This document shows, in pieces, positions 8,601 through 15,895 of a DNA stretch of 64,000 nt. This DNA is from Streptomyces violascens (GTDB lineage: Bacteria > Actinomycetota > Actinomycetes > Streptomycetales > Streptomycetaceae). The translations under genes were made by a program, and so were the position numbers. The stretch's first letter is position 1, and the number at the start of each line of letters is the position of its first letter. The stretch is taken from positions 186,001-250,000 of the forward strand of contig NZ_BMUA01000011.1 of NCBI RefSeq assembly GCF_014649955.1, written 5' to 3'. The notes beneath the pieces are model-generated. The model ran no database searches, was not told the origin of the DNA, and saw only the letters and a program-made list of their open reading frames with translations.

Positions 8601-9701
8601 TCAGGGACTGATCGCGAGCACGATGTACGCGGCGAACAGCGAGAGGTGCACCCCGCCCTGCATAAGGGTGGCGCGGCCCGGCACGACGGTGAGGATGCCG
8701 ACGGCGACCGTCAGCGCGAGCAGCACCATGTGGCTCGCGCCGAGGCCGAGGACCAGCGGCCCGGACAGCCAGATCGTCGCGAGCGCGACGGCCGGAATGG
8801 TCAGGCCGATGCTGGCCATGGCCGAGCCGAGGGCCAGGTTGAGGCTGGTCTGCACGCGGTCGCGGCGGGCCGCCCGCACCGCGGCGATGGTCTCGGGGAG
8901 CAGCACGAGCAGCGCGATCACGACGCCGACGACCGAGGCGGGAAGGCCGGCCGCGGCGACCCCGCTCTCGATGGTGGGCGAGACCCCCTTGGCCAGGCCC
9001 ACCACCGCGACGAGGGCGACGCCGAGCAGGGCGAGGCTGGTCCATGCGGTGCGCGCGGAGGGCGGGTTGGCGTGGGCGTCGTCCCGCATGACCTCGCCCT
9101 GCTGCGTCACCGGCAGGAAGTAGTCGCGGTGGCGCACGGTCTGGGTGGCGACGAAGAGCCCGTACAGGAAGACCGAGGCGATCGCGGCGAAGACCAGCTG
9201 GGCGGCCGAGAACTCGGGGCCCGGCTTGCTGGTGGTGAAGGTCGGCAGGGCGAGGCTGAGGCCCGCGAGGGTGGTGACCGTCGCGAAGGCGGTGACGGTG
9301 CCCTCGGCGTTGAAGACGGCGTATCGGCGGCGCAGGGCGCCGACCAGCAGGCACAGACCGACGATGCCGTTGCAGGTGATCATCACGGCGGCGAACACGG
9401 TGTCGCGGGCGAGCGAGGCACTCTTGTCGCCGCCGTCCGACATCAGAGTGACGATGAGCGCCACCTCGATGACCGTCACAGCGACCGCGAGCACCAGCGA
9501 CCCGAACGGTTCACCGACCCGGTGGGCGACCACCTCCGCGTGGTGCACCGCGGCGAGCACCGCGCCCGCAAGGAAGCACGCGACCAGGGCCACGAGCCCG
9601 GCGGGCAGCGTGCGCCCCCAGGTCAGCGCGAGCAGCACGACGGCGAGCAGCGGCAGCAGCGCCGACCAGCGGTCCAGGGGCAGGCGCGCGAGACGGATCA
9701 T
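8601..9701 (-). CDS. ChaA-type calcium/cation:proton antiporter
   Basis: A 366-residue membrane protein with about eleven hydrophobic segments in two related halves. The first half carries EPFGSLVLAVAVTVIEVALI and the second GVVIALLVLLPETIAAVRAA. These are the acidic alpha-repeat motifs of the Ca2+:cation antiporter superfamily, ChaA branch. It probably expels Ca2+ or Na+/K+ in exchange for protons. An acidic loop marks the domain boundary. The start is the ATG that puts MIRLARLPLDRW before the first membrane span. It lies 42 bases downstream of the Ada-AlkA gene's start-distal end, in the same direction, so co-transcription is possible. Confidence 0.88.
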   Translation of the reverse strand: MIRLARLPLDRWSALLPLLAVVLLALTWGRTLPAGLVALVACFLAGAVLAAVHHAEVVAHRVGEPFGSLVLAVAVTVIEVALIVTLMSDGGDKSASLARDTVFAAVMITCNGIVGLCLLVGALRRRYAVFNAEGTVTAFATVTTLAGLSLALPTFTTSKPGPEFSAAQLVFAAIASVFLYGLFVATQTVRHRDYFLPVTQQGEVMRDDAHANPPSARTAWTSLALLGVALVAVVGLAKGVSPTIESGVAAAGLPASVVGVVIALLVLLPETIAAVRAARRDRVQTSLNLALGSAMASIGLTIPAVALATIWLSGPLVLGLGASHMVLLALTVAVGILTVVPGRATLMQGGVHLSLFAAYIVLAISP

Positions 9702-9743
9702 GCCTTCGACGTTCTCAGAAGTGGCCCGCCCCCGCCCGTCGGG

Positions 9744-11117
9744 TTACTTCCCCCTGCCCGCCTCGACGTCGAGGTGGCGGCGGGCGTAGGAACGCCAGGG
9801 CCGCCAGGCGTCCTCCCCCGCTTCCGGCCCCACGTCCGGGTCGCCGAGCGCCCGCGCGCGGATCACCGCAACGGTCTCCTCCCCCATGCCGGGCAGCGTG
9901 CGCAGGATGCGCGCGGCCTCGTCGCGGTCGGCGCCGGCATCCAGGCGCAGGGTCGCGTCGGCGAGCGCGGTGGCCAGGGCGGCGAGGTGCGGATCGGGGT
10001 GGCCGGCGAGCACCGCGGGCTCGGGGAACAGGTGGGTGAGCGTGCCGCAGGGCACGTCGAGCCGCTTGCCGTACGTCCCGACGAGCGCCGCCGCGCCCTC
10101 CCTCCCCACCAGCGCCCGCACCGCGCACTCGTCGGGATCGGCGGCGCCCGGCGAGCGCAGACCCGGGGTGCGCGCGACGAGCGGAGCGAGCCGGGGGTCC
10201 GCGCCGAGCCTCTCGTCGACGGCGTACGGGTCGGCGTCCAGGTCGAAAAGGCGGCGCAGGCGCTGCACCGCGGTGGTGAGATCGCGCAGGTCGGTGAGGT
10301 GGATCCGGGCGTCGAGCCAGCCCTGGCGGGCCGCGGTGTGCGCGGGAGCGGCCTCGTCGACGGCCACGACGGCCGTGCCGTGGGGCAGCCGCAGAGTGCG
10401 ACGGTAGATGCGGGCACCGGCCTCGCCGACGACCTCTTCGACGTGCTCGACAGCCTCGCCGGCCAGCAGATCGAAGGTCTCCGCCGTGGCGTACGGGCCC
10501 CGGTAGGCGAGCCTCAGCGGGATTCCGGCGGCCGCCGTGACGCGGGGCTCGGTGGCCCGGGTGCCGGCCTCCTCGCGCAGACCGCTGGGGGTACGGGCGT
10601 AGATCTGCCGGATCGTGTCGTTGAACTGGCGCACGCTGGCGAACCCGGAGGCGAAGGCGATCTCGGTGACCGGCAGCGAGGTGGTCTGGAGCAGCACCCG
10701 GGCCGAGTGGGCGCGCTGAGCCCGGGCCAGGGCGACCGGGCCCGCGCCCACTTCCGCGGTGAGCTGGCGCTGCACCTGCCGAGTGCTGTAGCCGAGCCGG
10801 GTCGCGAGCCCGGGCACGCCCTCGCGGTCCACCACGCCGTCCCCGATCATGCGCATGGCCCGGCCCACGACGTCGGCCCGCGCGTTCCACTCGGCGGAGC
10901 CGGGCACGGCGTCCGGGCGGCAGCGGCGACAGGCCCGGAAGCCGTGGCCCTGTGCGGCGGCGGCGCTGGGGAAGAACCGGACGTTCTTGCGTCTCGGGGT
11001 GACCGCGGGGCAGCTCGGGCGGCAGTAGATGCCGGTGGTTGCCACGGCGAAGAAGAACTCCCCGTCGAACCGGGCGTCCCTGCTGCTGACGGCTTCGTAC
11101 CGCGTGTCCTCGTCCAT
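9744..11117 (-). CDS. Ada-AlkA fusion: methylation-responsive regulator with degenerate DNA glycosylase domain
   Basis: A 457-residue adaptive-response protein. The N-terminal Ada zinc domain has Cys32, Cys36, Cys63 and Cys66, with spacing identical to E. coli Ada Cys38/42/69/72, where Cys38 accepts methyl groups from phosphotriesters. An AraC-type DNA-binding region covers about 75-180. The C-terminal half is AlkA-like (N-terminal beta domain and HhH region LPGMGEETVAVIRARALGDPD). After GDPD the usual segment with the catalytic Asp (pattern FLPxDLGVR) is absent, and the sequence jumps to GEDAWRPWRSYARRHL. The glycosylase is therefore probably inactive or altered. The ATG at 11117 was preferred to the GTG one codon earlier because GGAAG sits too close to the GTG. 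Confidence 0.88.
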   Translation of the reverse strand: MDEDTRYEAVSSRDARFDGEFFFAVATTGIYCRPSCPAVTPRRKNVRFFPSAAAAQGHGFRACRRCRPDAVPGSAEWNARADVVGRAMRMIGDGVVDREGVPGLATRLGYSTRQVQRQLTAEVGAGPVALARAQRAHSARVLLQTTSLPVTEIAFASGFASVRQFNDTIRQIYARTPSGLREEAGTRATEPRVTAAAGIPLRLAYRGPYATAETFDLLAGEAVEHVEEVVGEAGARIYRRTLRLPHGTAVVAVDEAAPAHTAARQGWLDARIHLTDLRDLTTAVQRLRRLFDLDADPYAVDERLGADPRLAPLVARTPGLRSPGAADPDECAVRALVGREGAAALVGTYGKRLDVPCGTLTHLFPEPAVLAGHPDPHLAALATALADATLRLDAGADRDEAARILRTLPGMGEETVAVIRARALGDPDVGPEAGEDAWRPWRSYARRHLDVEAGRGK

Positions 11118-11187
11118 CACGCTTCCAGTGTGCGGGGTCCCCTGCGGGGCGGCTGGCGGGTTTCGGACGGGGAGGTCTCAGTGCCCT

Positions 11188-11430
11188 GGGGCTCCGCCCC
11201 GGACCCCGTTCGCGCCTGAAGGGCGCTCGTCCTCGAACGCCGGACGGGCTGAAGATGCCCGCCTGCCGGCATCGACGCTGCTGGGGGCGCGGGGAACCGC
11301 GCGACGAGCCACCCACGGTCCGCAGCCGAACGACCACATGGAACGGGGTCCGGGGCAGCGCCCCGGGAATGGGCCTCGAGCCGCGGTGTGTCGCAGCGGG
11401 ATGGGGCCCCGGGGCGGAGCCCCCAGGATG
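11188..11430. repeat. Composite intergenic GC-rich repeat element between Ada-AlkA and rsgA
   Basis: This fills most of the 314-base gap between the start of Ada-AlkA and the end of rsgA. It contains GGGGCTCCGCCCCGGACC (11188-) and an inverted copy GAACGGGGTCCGGGGC (11341-11356). It also has the CTCGAACGCCGGACGGGCTGA-like block near 11233 and a GGCGCGGGGAACCGCGCGAC block near 11286. A short GGGGC-GGA-GCCCC hairpin lies near 11413, next to the rsgA stop. Related blocks occur at about 17393, 17482, 22130 and 41120 in this window. No coding sequence is credible here. It may terminate rsgA transcription. Confidence 0.6.
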
Positions 11431-11431
11431 G

Positions 11432-12601
11432 TCAGCGCAGCCGGCCCCGCTTGGCCTGCATGTTGGCTCGGCCCTCCGCGCCCTTCGCCTTCCAGTCCCG
11501 CCGGATCTCCGCCCGAAGCCGCGCGTCCGTCTTCGCCACGATGCGCTGGTTCTCGCGCAGAAGCTTGCGGTAGCTGTCCAGGCGGCGTTCCGCGAGCGAC
11601 CCGTCCTCGATGGCGGCCAGCACCGCGCACCCCGGCTCCGCCAGGTGCGCGCAATCGTGGAAGCGGCAGTCCGCGGCCAGTTCCTCGATCTCGGCGAAGA
11701 CCTGGCCGACTCCGGACTCAGCGTCGTACAGACCGACGCCCCGCAGCCCGGGGGTGTCGATGAGCACGCCGCCGCCCGGCAGCACGAGCAGGTTGCGGGT
11801 GGTCGTGGTGTGGCGGCCCTTGCCGTCGACCTCGCGGGCCGCCTGCACCGCCATCACCTCCTCGCCGAGCAGCGCGTTGGCCAGCGTGGACTTGCCGGCG
11901 CCGGACTGCCCGAGCAGCACGCTCGTACCGCCCGCGACGACCGCCGCGAGGATCTCGACGCCCTCGCCGGTGGTCGCGCTGACCGGCAGCACCTGCACGC
12001 CGGGCGCGGTGGTCTCCACGTCCTGGACGAGGTAGGAGAGCCCGGCCGGGTCGGGGACCAGGTCGGCCTTGGTGAGCACGACGAGCGGCTGCGCGCCCGA
12101 TTCCCAGGCCAGTGCCAGGAAGCGCTCGATGCGGCCGAGGTCGAGCTCGACGGCCAGCGACACCGCGATGATCGCGTGGTCGACATTGGCCGCGAGGATC
12201 TGCGCCTCGGACCGGTTGGAGGAGGTGCTGCGCACGAACGCGGTCCGGCGCGGCAGATACGTACGGACGAACCGGGGGTCGCCCACCGGCTCGACGGCGG
12301 CCCAGTCGCCGGTGCAGATGACCCGCATCGGGTCGTGCGGGGTGACGAACGCGGTGTCGGCGCGCAGGGTGCCGTCGGCGGTCACCACGTCGCACTGGCC
12401 TCGGTCGACCCGGACGACCCGCCCGGGCACCAGGCCCTGTTCGGCGTACGGGGCGAACTCGGCCGCCCAGGCGTCGTCCCAGCCGTACGCGGCGAGCGGG
12501 CGTGACGAAGCGGAGGTGTTGAGCTCGGAGCTGTTGAACTCGGCGGTGTGGAAAGCGGAGTTGTCGAGCGAAGAGTGTGAAGAGCGGAACGAGGAAGACA
12601 A
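11432..12601 (-). CDS. rsgA: Ribosome small-subunit-dependent GTPase A
   Basis: A circularly permuted GTPase of about 389 residues that assists late 30S maturation. An OB fold (about 40-110) precedes the permuted G domain: G4 LTKADLV, G1 GQSGAGKST, a G2 threonine-rich segment TTTTR and G3 DTPG. A C-terminal zinc knuckle follows (C-x4-C plus His/Cys: CRFHDCAHLAEPGCAV). The N-terminus is Ser/Asn-rich and poorly conserved. I favour the TTG at 12601, which follows GAAGGG by 6 bases. A GTG at 12634 is in frame and could be used instead. A 23-residue peptide gene and two hairpins lie directly upstream, and the proposed ribosome-binding site sits inside one of them. Confidence 0.9.
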   Translation of the reverse strand: MSSSFRSSHSSLDNSAFHTAEFNSSELNTSASSRPLAAYGWDDAWAAEFAPYAEQGLVPGRVVRVDRGQCDVVTADGTLRADTAFVTPHDPMRVICTGDWAAVEPVGDPRFVRTYLPRRTAFVRSTSSNRSEAQILAANVDHAIIAVSLAVELDLGRIERFLALAWESGAQPLVVLTKADLVPDPAGLSYLVQDVETTAPGVQVLPVSATTGEGVEILAAVVAGGTSVLLGQSGAGKSTLANALLGEEVMAVQAAREVDGKGRHTTTTRNLLVLPGGGVLIDTPGLRGVGLYDAESGVGQVFAEIEELAADCRFHDCAHLAEPGCAVLAAIEDGSLAERRLDSYRKLLRENQRIVAKTDARLRAEIRRDWKAKGAEGRANMQAKRGRLR

Positions 12602-12607
12602 GGGGAA

Positions 12608-12648
12608 CCCTTCGAAGGGCGGCCCCGGCGCCACGCGCTCGGGCGTGG
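12608..12648 (-). promoter_or_regulatory. Two hairpins between the small peptide ORF and rsgA
   Basis: Between the small ORF stop and the rsgA start lie two inverted repeats. One is CCACGC-N6-GCGTGG (12631-12636 and 12643-12648). The other is the perfect 12-base palindrome CCCTTCGAAGGG (12608-12619). The second contains the GAAGGG that would serve as the rsgA ribosome-binding site if the TTG start is right. The order short peptide, hairpin, hairpin-masked SD resembles a translational attenuator, but this is inferred from layout only. Confidence 0.4.
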
Positions 12649-12661
12649 AGGAAGAGGTGGG

Positions 12662-12733
12662 TCAGCCGGTGGCCACGGGGATGCGTTGGATGAACTTCGG
12701 AATGCGGGCAGCGCCCTTCGCAACGACAGCCAT
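12662..12733 (-). CDS. Candidate 23-residue basic peptide upstream of rsgA
   Basis: A 24-codon ORF with an excellent ribosome-binding site (GGAGGTGTGAACG before ATG). The peptide begins MAVVAKGAARIPKFI and ends QRIPVATG. It has four or five basic residues, no acidic ones, and alternating hydrophobic positions, so it could form an amphipathic helix or associate with membranes or RNA. It ends 60 bases before the preferred rsgA start and is in the same direction, hence probably co-transcribed. It could be a regulatory leader for rsgA or a stand-alone small protein. I do not recognise a family. Its strength is the SD; its weakness is its length. Confidence 0.45.
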   Translation of the reverse strand: MAVVAKGAARIPKFIQRIPVATG

Positions 12734-12977
12734 CGTTCACACCTCCCCAACCAGGTCACTTCACCGGCGACAACCCTCGGTCGTCACTCGAACAGGCTCG
12801 ACTTTAGACACGAGTGGTGCGCGGCGCCAGTCAATTGATTCACCCGCCCCGACGCGGCCCTGCGGGACTACGACGACGCGGTCCGTCCCCCGCCTGCCGC
12901 CCAGGCCCGCGGAGTAGCACGGGCCGGGCCCGGGTATCGCGTAGGCACTTCGTCGTGTGGTGAACGGGGGCACAGGG

Positions 12978-13804
12978 ATGAGCGGGAACCCGTACTTCTT
13001 ACGGGACAGGGATCGGGGCAGGGATCTGTCGCCGCGCGGTGCGCAGCGGGCGGCCAGGGGGCGCGTCCTGGCCGGTGCCGGGTGGGCCCTGCGGGTGATC
13101 GGCACGGTCGTCGGCCTGCTGAGCTTCTTCGAGTTCAAGGAGAGCGTCAAGGACGCCCATTCTTCGTCTCCGGCCTCACCCACGAAGAGGCCCTGGTCCG
13201 CCGCTTCCGGCAGTTCGGCCGGGTCGTCGCCATCGGCAGGCCCGGCGAGAACCTTCCGCTGCCCGGCGCGACCCGCGCCTACCTTCCGCTGGACGACTGG
13301 AAGGGCACGGTGAGCGAGCTGATCGCGGGCGCGCACGTGGTGCTGCTGTCGGCGGGCCCGGGGCCGGGGACGGTGTGGGAATTCACCGAGGCGCTGCGCC
13401 TCCTGCCGCCCGACCGGCTCGTCCTGCTCGCCTACTGCGACGCGGCGACGTACGACCGGTTCCGGGAGGCCGTCGCCGTGGAGTACGACCGGCGCTCGCG
13501 CACCGAGCCGGGATCGCCCGGGACGGGGCTGTGGCCGCCGCTTCCGGCGCTGCCCGGCTACCCGCCGCCCGCGCGCCCCGAGCGGCCCCACTGGCAGGTG
13601 CTCCTGAACGGCGGCCGCAAGCGACTGCGCTGGGACTTCGTCCTGAAGGGGCTCGTCGTCTTCGGCCCTCGCTGGGAGGCGACGTTCATCCGGTTCGATC
13701 CGACGACCCTGAAGCTTCCCACCGTATGGTCTCTGCACAAGCTGGTGAAGCGTGAACTTCAGCCGGTCCAGGCACAGTTGGAAGCCCTGGACTCCCGGAA
13801 CTGA
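12978..13804 (+). pseudogene. Broken gene: membrane-anchored TIR/transferase-like Streptomyces protein with internal deletion and frameshift
   Basis: Two adjacent reading frames make sense only together. Frame one, from ATG 12978, gives MSGNPYFLRDRDRGRDLSP, then a membrane segment (GWALRVIGTVVGLLSFFEF) and KESVKDA to about 13157, after which it becomes nonsense. Frame two, from about 13157 to the stop at 13804, gives PFFVSGLTHEEALVRRFRQF, GRVVAIGRPGENLPLPGA, DDWKGTVSELIAGAHVVLLS and a C-terminus ending EALDSRN. Intact relatives I recall have a PYVLYLRSF-type segment between these parts. It is missing here, so the likely event is a deletion that also shifted the frame. No alternative start with a ribosome-binding site was seen for the second part. 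Confidence 0.65.
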
Positions 13805-13822
13805 ACCGCCCCCGCACCCCTT

Positions 13823-13842
13823 ATTTGCGTATCAGTGCAAGA
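13823..13842 (+). promoter_or_regulatory. ATTTGC-N8-GCAA operator candidate upstream of the ABC operon
   Basis: ATTTGC (13823-13828), eight bases, then GCAAGA (13837-13842). The arms and spacing match the perfect ATTTGC-N8-GCAAAT palindrome over the start of the ArsR-family gene at 17931-17950 in 10 of 12 arm positions. It lies about 280 bases before the permease start, in an otherwise gene-free gap, and may be the regulator's target. Confidence 0.5.
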
Positions 13843-13893
13843 AGCGGCAGACTGCACGAGTCACTGGAAACCGCGTCACCGAAGGGGGCAGCC

Positions 13894-13941
13894 ATGGACG
13901 CAGATCCTCCCAGTCCGCGCCGCCCCGCCGGGCGTCCCTGA
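13894..13941 (+). CDS. Possible 15-residue upstream ORF in the ABC-operon leader
   Basis: An ATG preceded by GAAGGGGG at good spacing opens a 15-codon ORF (MDADPPSPRRPAGRP) rich in proline and arginine. It lies between the ArsR-like site and the permease gene. It is followed by the hairpin GCCCGG-ATTCA-CCGGGC (13990-14006) and, after a C-rich run, five T residues near 14026-14030. Proline-rich short ORFs can stall ribosomes, so a leader role is conceivable. Evidence beyond the SD is absent, and chance occurrence is quite possible. Confidence 0.25.
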   Translation: MDADPPSPRRPAGRP

Positions 13942-14040
13942 CCCTTCCCGTCACCCCCTCGGCACCGGGCCGGGGCGACGGCGCGGTGGGCCCGGATTCA
14001 CCGGGCTTCGCACCCCCCTCCCCCCTTTTTCTTTCTCACC

Positions 14041-14100
14041 ACGTCGGGCTCCGCCGCGCCGGGGTGCGCGGTCGCGCCCCCGGGACTCCTGTGCCCACAG
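14041..14100. repeat. Dispersed GC-rich intergenic repeat fragment
   Basis: The block TCGGGCTCCGCCGCGCCGGG (about 14044-14063) resembles TGCGGCTCCGCCGCGCGGGG inside the hydrogenase-related operon (about 22137). It forms part of the 314-base gap before the double permease gene, which also holds the ArsR-like site and the small upstream ORF. No gene is seen here. Confidence 0.4.
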
Positions 14101-14118
14101 TGTGGTCGGAGGTTTCTT

Positions 14119-15867
14119 GTGATGTCGTTCCGGACGAGCCCCGCAACGCGGGTCACCTCCGGCTTCGCCGGGCGCCTGGCCCGGCTGAGCTGGGTCGACG
14201 CGGTGGTCGCCGCGGCCGTGCTGGTGCTCTTCTACGTCGTGCTCCAGGTGGGCCACGGGACCACGGTCCGCTTCTCCACCGATCAGTCGATCAAGGTCGA
14301 CACGGATCCCGGCCGGCTGCCGTACGACGCCGCGCGCTCGCTGCTCCGCATGTTCATCGCGCTCGCCGCCTCGATCGTCTTCACGTTCGGGTACGCGCTG
14401 GCCGCCGCCAAGAGCAGGCGCCTGGAACGCATTCTGATCCCGGCGCTCGACATCCTCCAGTCGGTGCCGGTGCTCGGCTTCCTGACGGTCGCCGTCACCG
14501 GCTTCATCGCCCTGTTCCCCGGCTCCATGCTCGGCCTGGAATGCGCGTCGATCTTCGCGATCTTCACCTCGCAGGCCTGGAACATGACGTTCGGCTTCTA
14601 CCACTCGCTGACCTCGCTTCCCCGCGAACTCGACGAATTGTCACGGTCGTTCAGGTTCACGCGGTGGATGCGGTTCTGGAGGGTGGAGGTGCCCTCGGGG
14701 ATGATCAGCCTCGTCTGGAACGGCATGCTGAGCTTCGGCGGCGGCTGGTTCTTCCTCGTGGCCTCCGAGGCGATCAGCGTCAACAACAAGGACTACGCGT
14801 TGCCCGGCGTCGGCTCGTACGCGGGCGCCGCCGTCACCGACGGCGACCTCGGCAAGGTCGGCTGGGCCATCCTGACCATGGCCGTAATGGTCATCGGCGT
14901 GAACTTCCTGTTCTGGCGGCCGCTGACCGCCTGGGCCGAGAAGTTCAAGAACGAGCAGTCCGAGGCGAGCGAGGTCCAGCGCTCGGTCGTCCTGGACTTC
15001 CTGCGCCGCTCCAACTGGCCCCGGCTGCTCGGCACGGTGCTGCGTCCGGTGGGCCGGGCGCTGAGCGGCGCGGGCCGCGTCTTCGGCACCGACGACCGGC
15101 CGCTGCACGTCGACGGGGCGCGTCGGCGCACCGGCGACATCACCTTCACCGTCGTCGCGGGCGCCCTCATCCTGTGGGGCCTGTTCGACCTCGGCCGCTA
15201 CCTCCACGACGAGACCGGCCTCGGCGTCTTCGGAGAGCCGCTGCTGCTCGGTCTCGCGACGCTGGCCCGGGTGGTCGTTCTGGTGGCCGTGGCCACCGTC
15301 GTCTGGGTGCCGATCGGCGTGAAGATCGGTTTCTCGCCACGCCTTACCCGCATCGCCCAGCCCGTCGTACAGGTCCTCGCGAGCTTCCCCGCCAACTTCC
15401 TCTTCCCGCTGGCCGTCTGGTTCTTCCTCAAGACGGGCCTGTCGATCAACATCGGCGGCATCCTGCTGATGGCGCTCGGCGCCCAGTGGTACATCCTCTT
15501 CAACACCATCGCGGGCGCCATGTCGATCCCGAGCGATCTGCGCGAGGCCATGGACGACCTCGGCGTACGGGGCCTTCAGCGCTGGAAGCGGCTGATCCTG
15601 CCCGGCGTCTTCCCCTCGTACGTCACCGGCGGCATCACCGCGTCGGGCGGTGCCTGGAACGCCTCGATCGTCGCGGAGGTCGTCACCTTCGGCGGCACGA
15701 CCCTGACGGCCACCGGCCTCGGCGCCTACATCGCCAAGGCCACCGCCTCCGGCGACTTCCCCCACCTGCTCGCGGGCGTGGCGGTGATGAGCCTGTACGT
15801 CGTCGGCCTCAACCGTCTGCTGTGGCGCCGCCTGTACCGGCTCGCCGACACCCGCTTTGCCCTCTGA
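14119..15867 (+). CDS. ABC transporter double permease (two fused NitT/TauT-type permease domains)
   Basis: A 582-residue membrane protein with two tandem binding-protein-dependent permease domains (about 60-290 and 330-570). Each has an EAA-like loop (ELDELSRSFRFTRWMRFWRVEVPSG and LREAMDDLGVRGLQRWKRLILPGVFPS) that docks on the ATPase. Fusion makes a pseudo-dimeric pore. The start is GTG 14119, with GGAGG six bases upstream. An ATG directly follows and could be used. The stop lies 28 bases before the ATPase start, so the two form an operon. No substrate-binding protein is encoded nearby, which is unusual for an importer. The nearest characterised relatives transport nitrate, sulfonates or similar anions, but the substrate is unknown. 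Confidence 0.88.
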   Translation: MMSFRTSPATRVTSGFAGRLARLSWVDAVVAAAVLVLFYVVLQVGHGTTVRFSTDQSIKVDTDPGRLPYDAARSLLRMFIALAASIVFTFGYALAAAKSRRLERILIPALDILQSVPVLGFLTVAVTGFIALFPGSMLGLECASIFAIFTSQAWNMTFGFYHSLTSLPRELDELSRSFRFTRWMRFWRVEVPSGMISLVWNGMLSFGGGWFFLVASEAISVNNKDYALPGVGSYAGAAVTDGDLGKVGWAILTMAVMVIGVNFLFWRPLTAWAEKFKNEQSEASEVQRSVVLDFLRRSNWPRLLGTVLRPVGRALSGAGRVFGTDDRPLHVDGARRRTGDITFTVVAGALILWGLFDLGRYLHDETGLGVFGEPLLLGLATLARVVVLVAVATVVWVPIGVKIGFSPRLTRIAQPVVQVLASFPANFLFPLAVWFFLKTGLSINIGGILLMALGAQWYILFNTIAGAMSIPSDLREAMDDLGVRGLQRWKRLILPGVFPSYVTGGITASGGAWNASIVAEVVTFGGTTLTATGLGAYIAKATASGDFPHLLAGVAVMSLYVVGLNRLLWRRLYRLADTRFAL

Positions 15868-15895
15868 CACCCCTGAGCTTTCCTGGAGCCCCCTC

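Noticed and set aside
12761..13738. Minus-strand 325-codon frame over the broken gene
   Set aside because: No domain or start signal; composition is typical of antisense frames. The plus-strand pieces show recognisable conserved segments.
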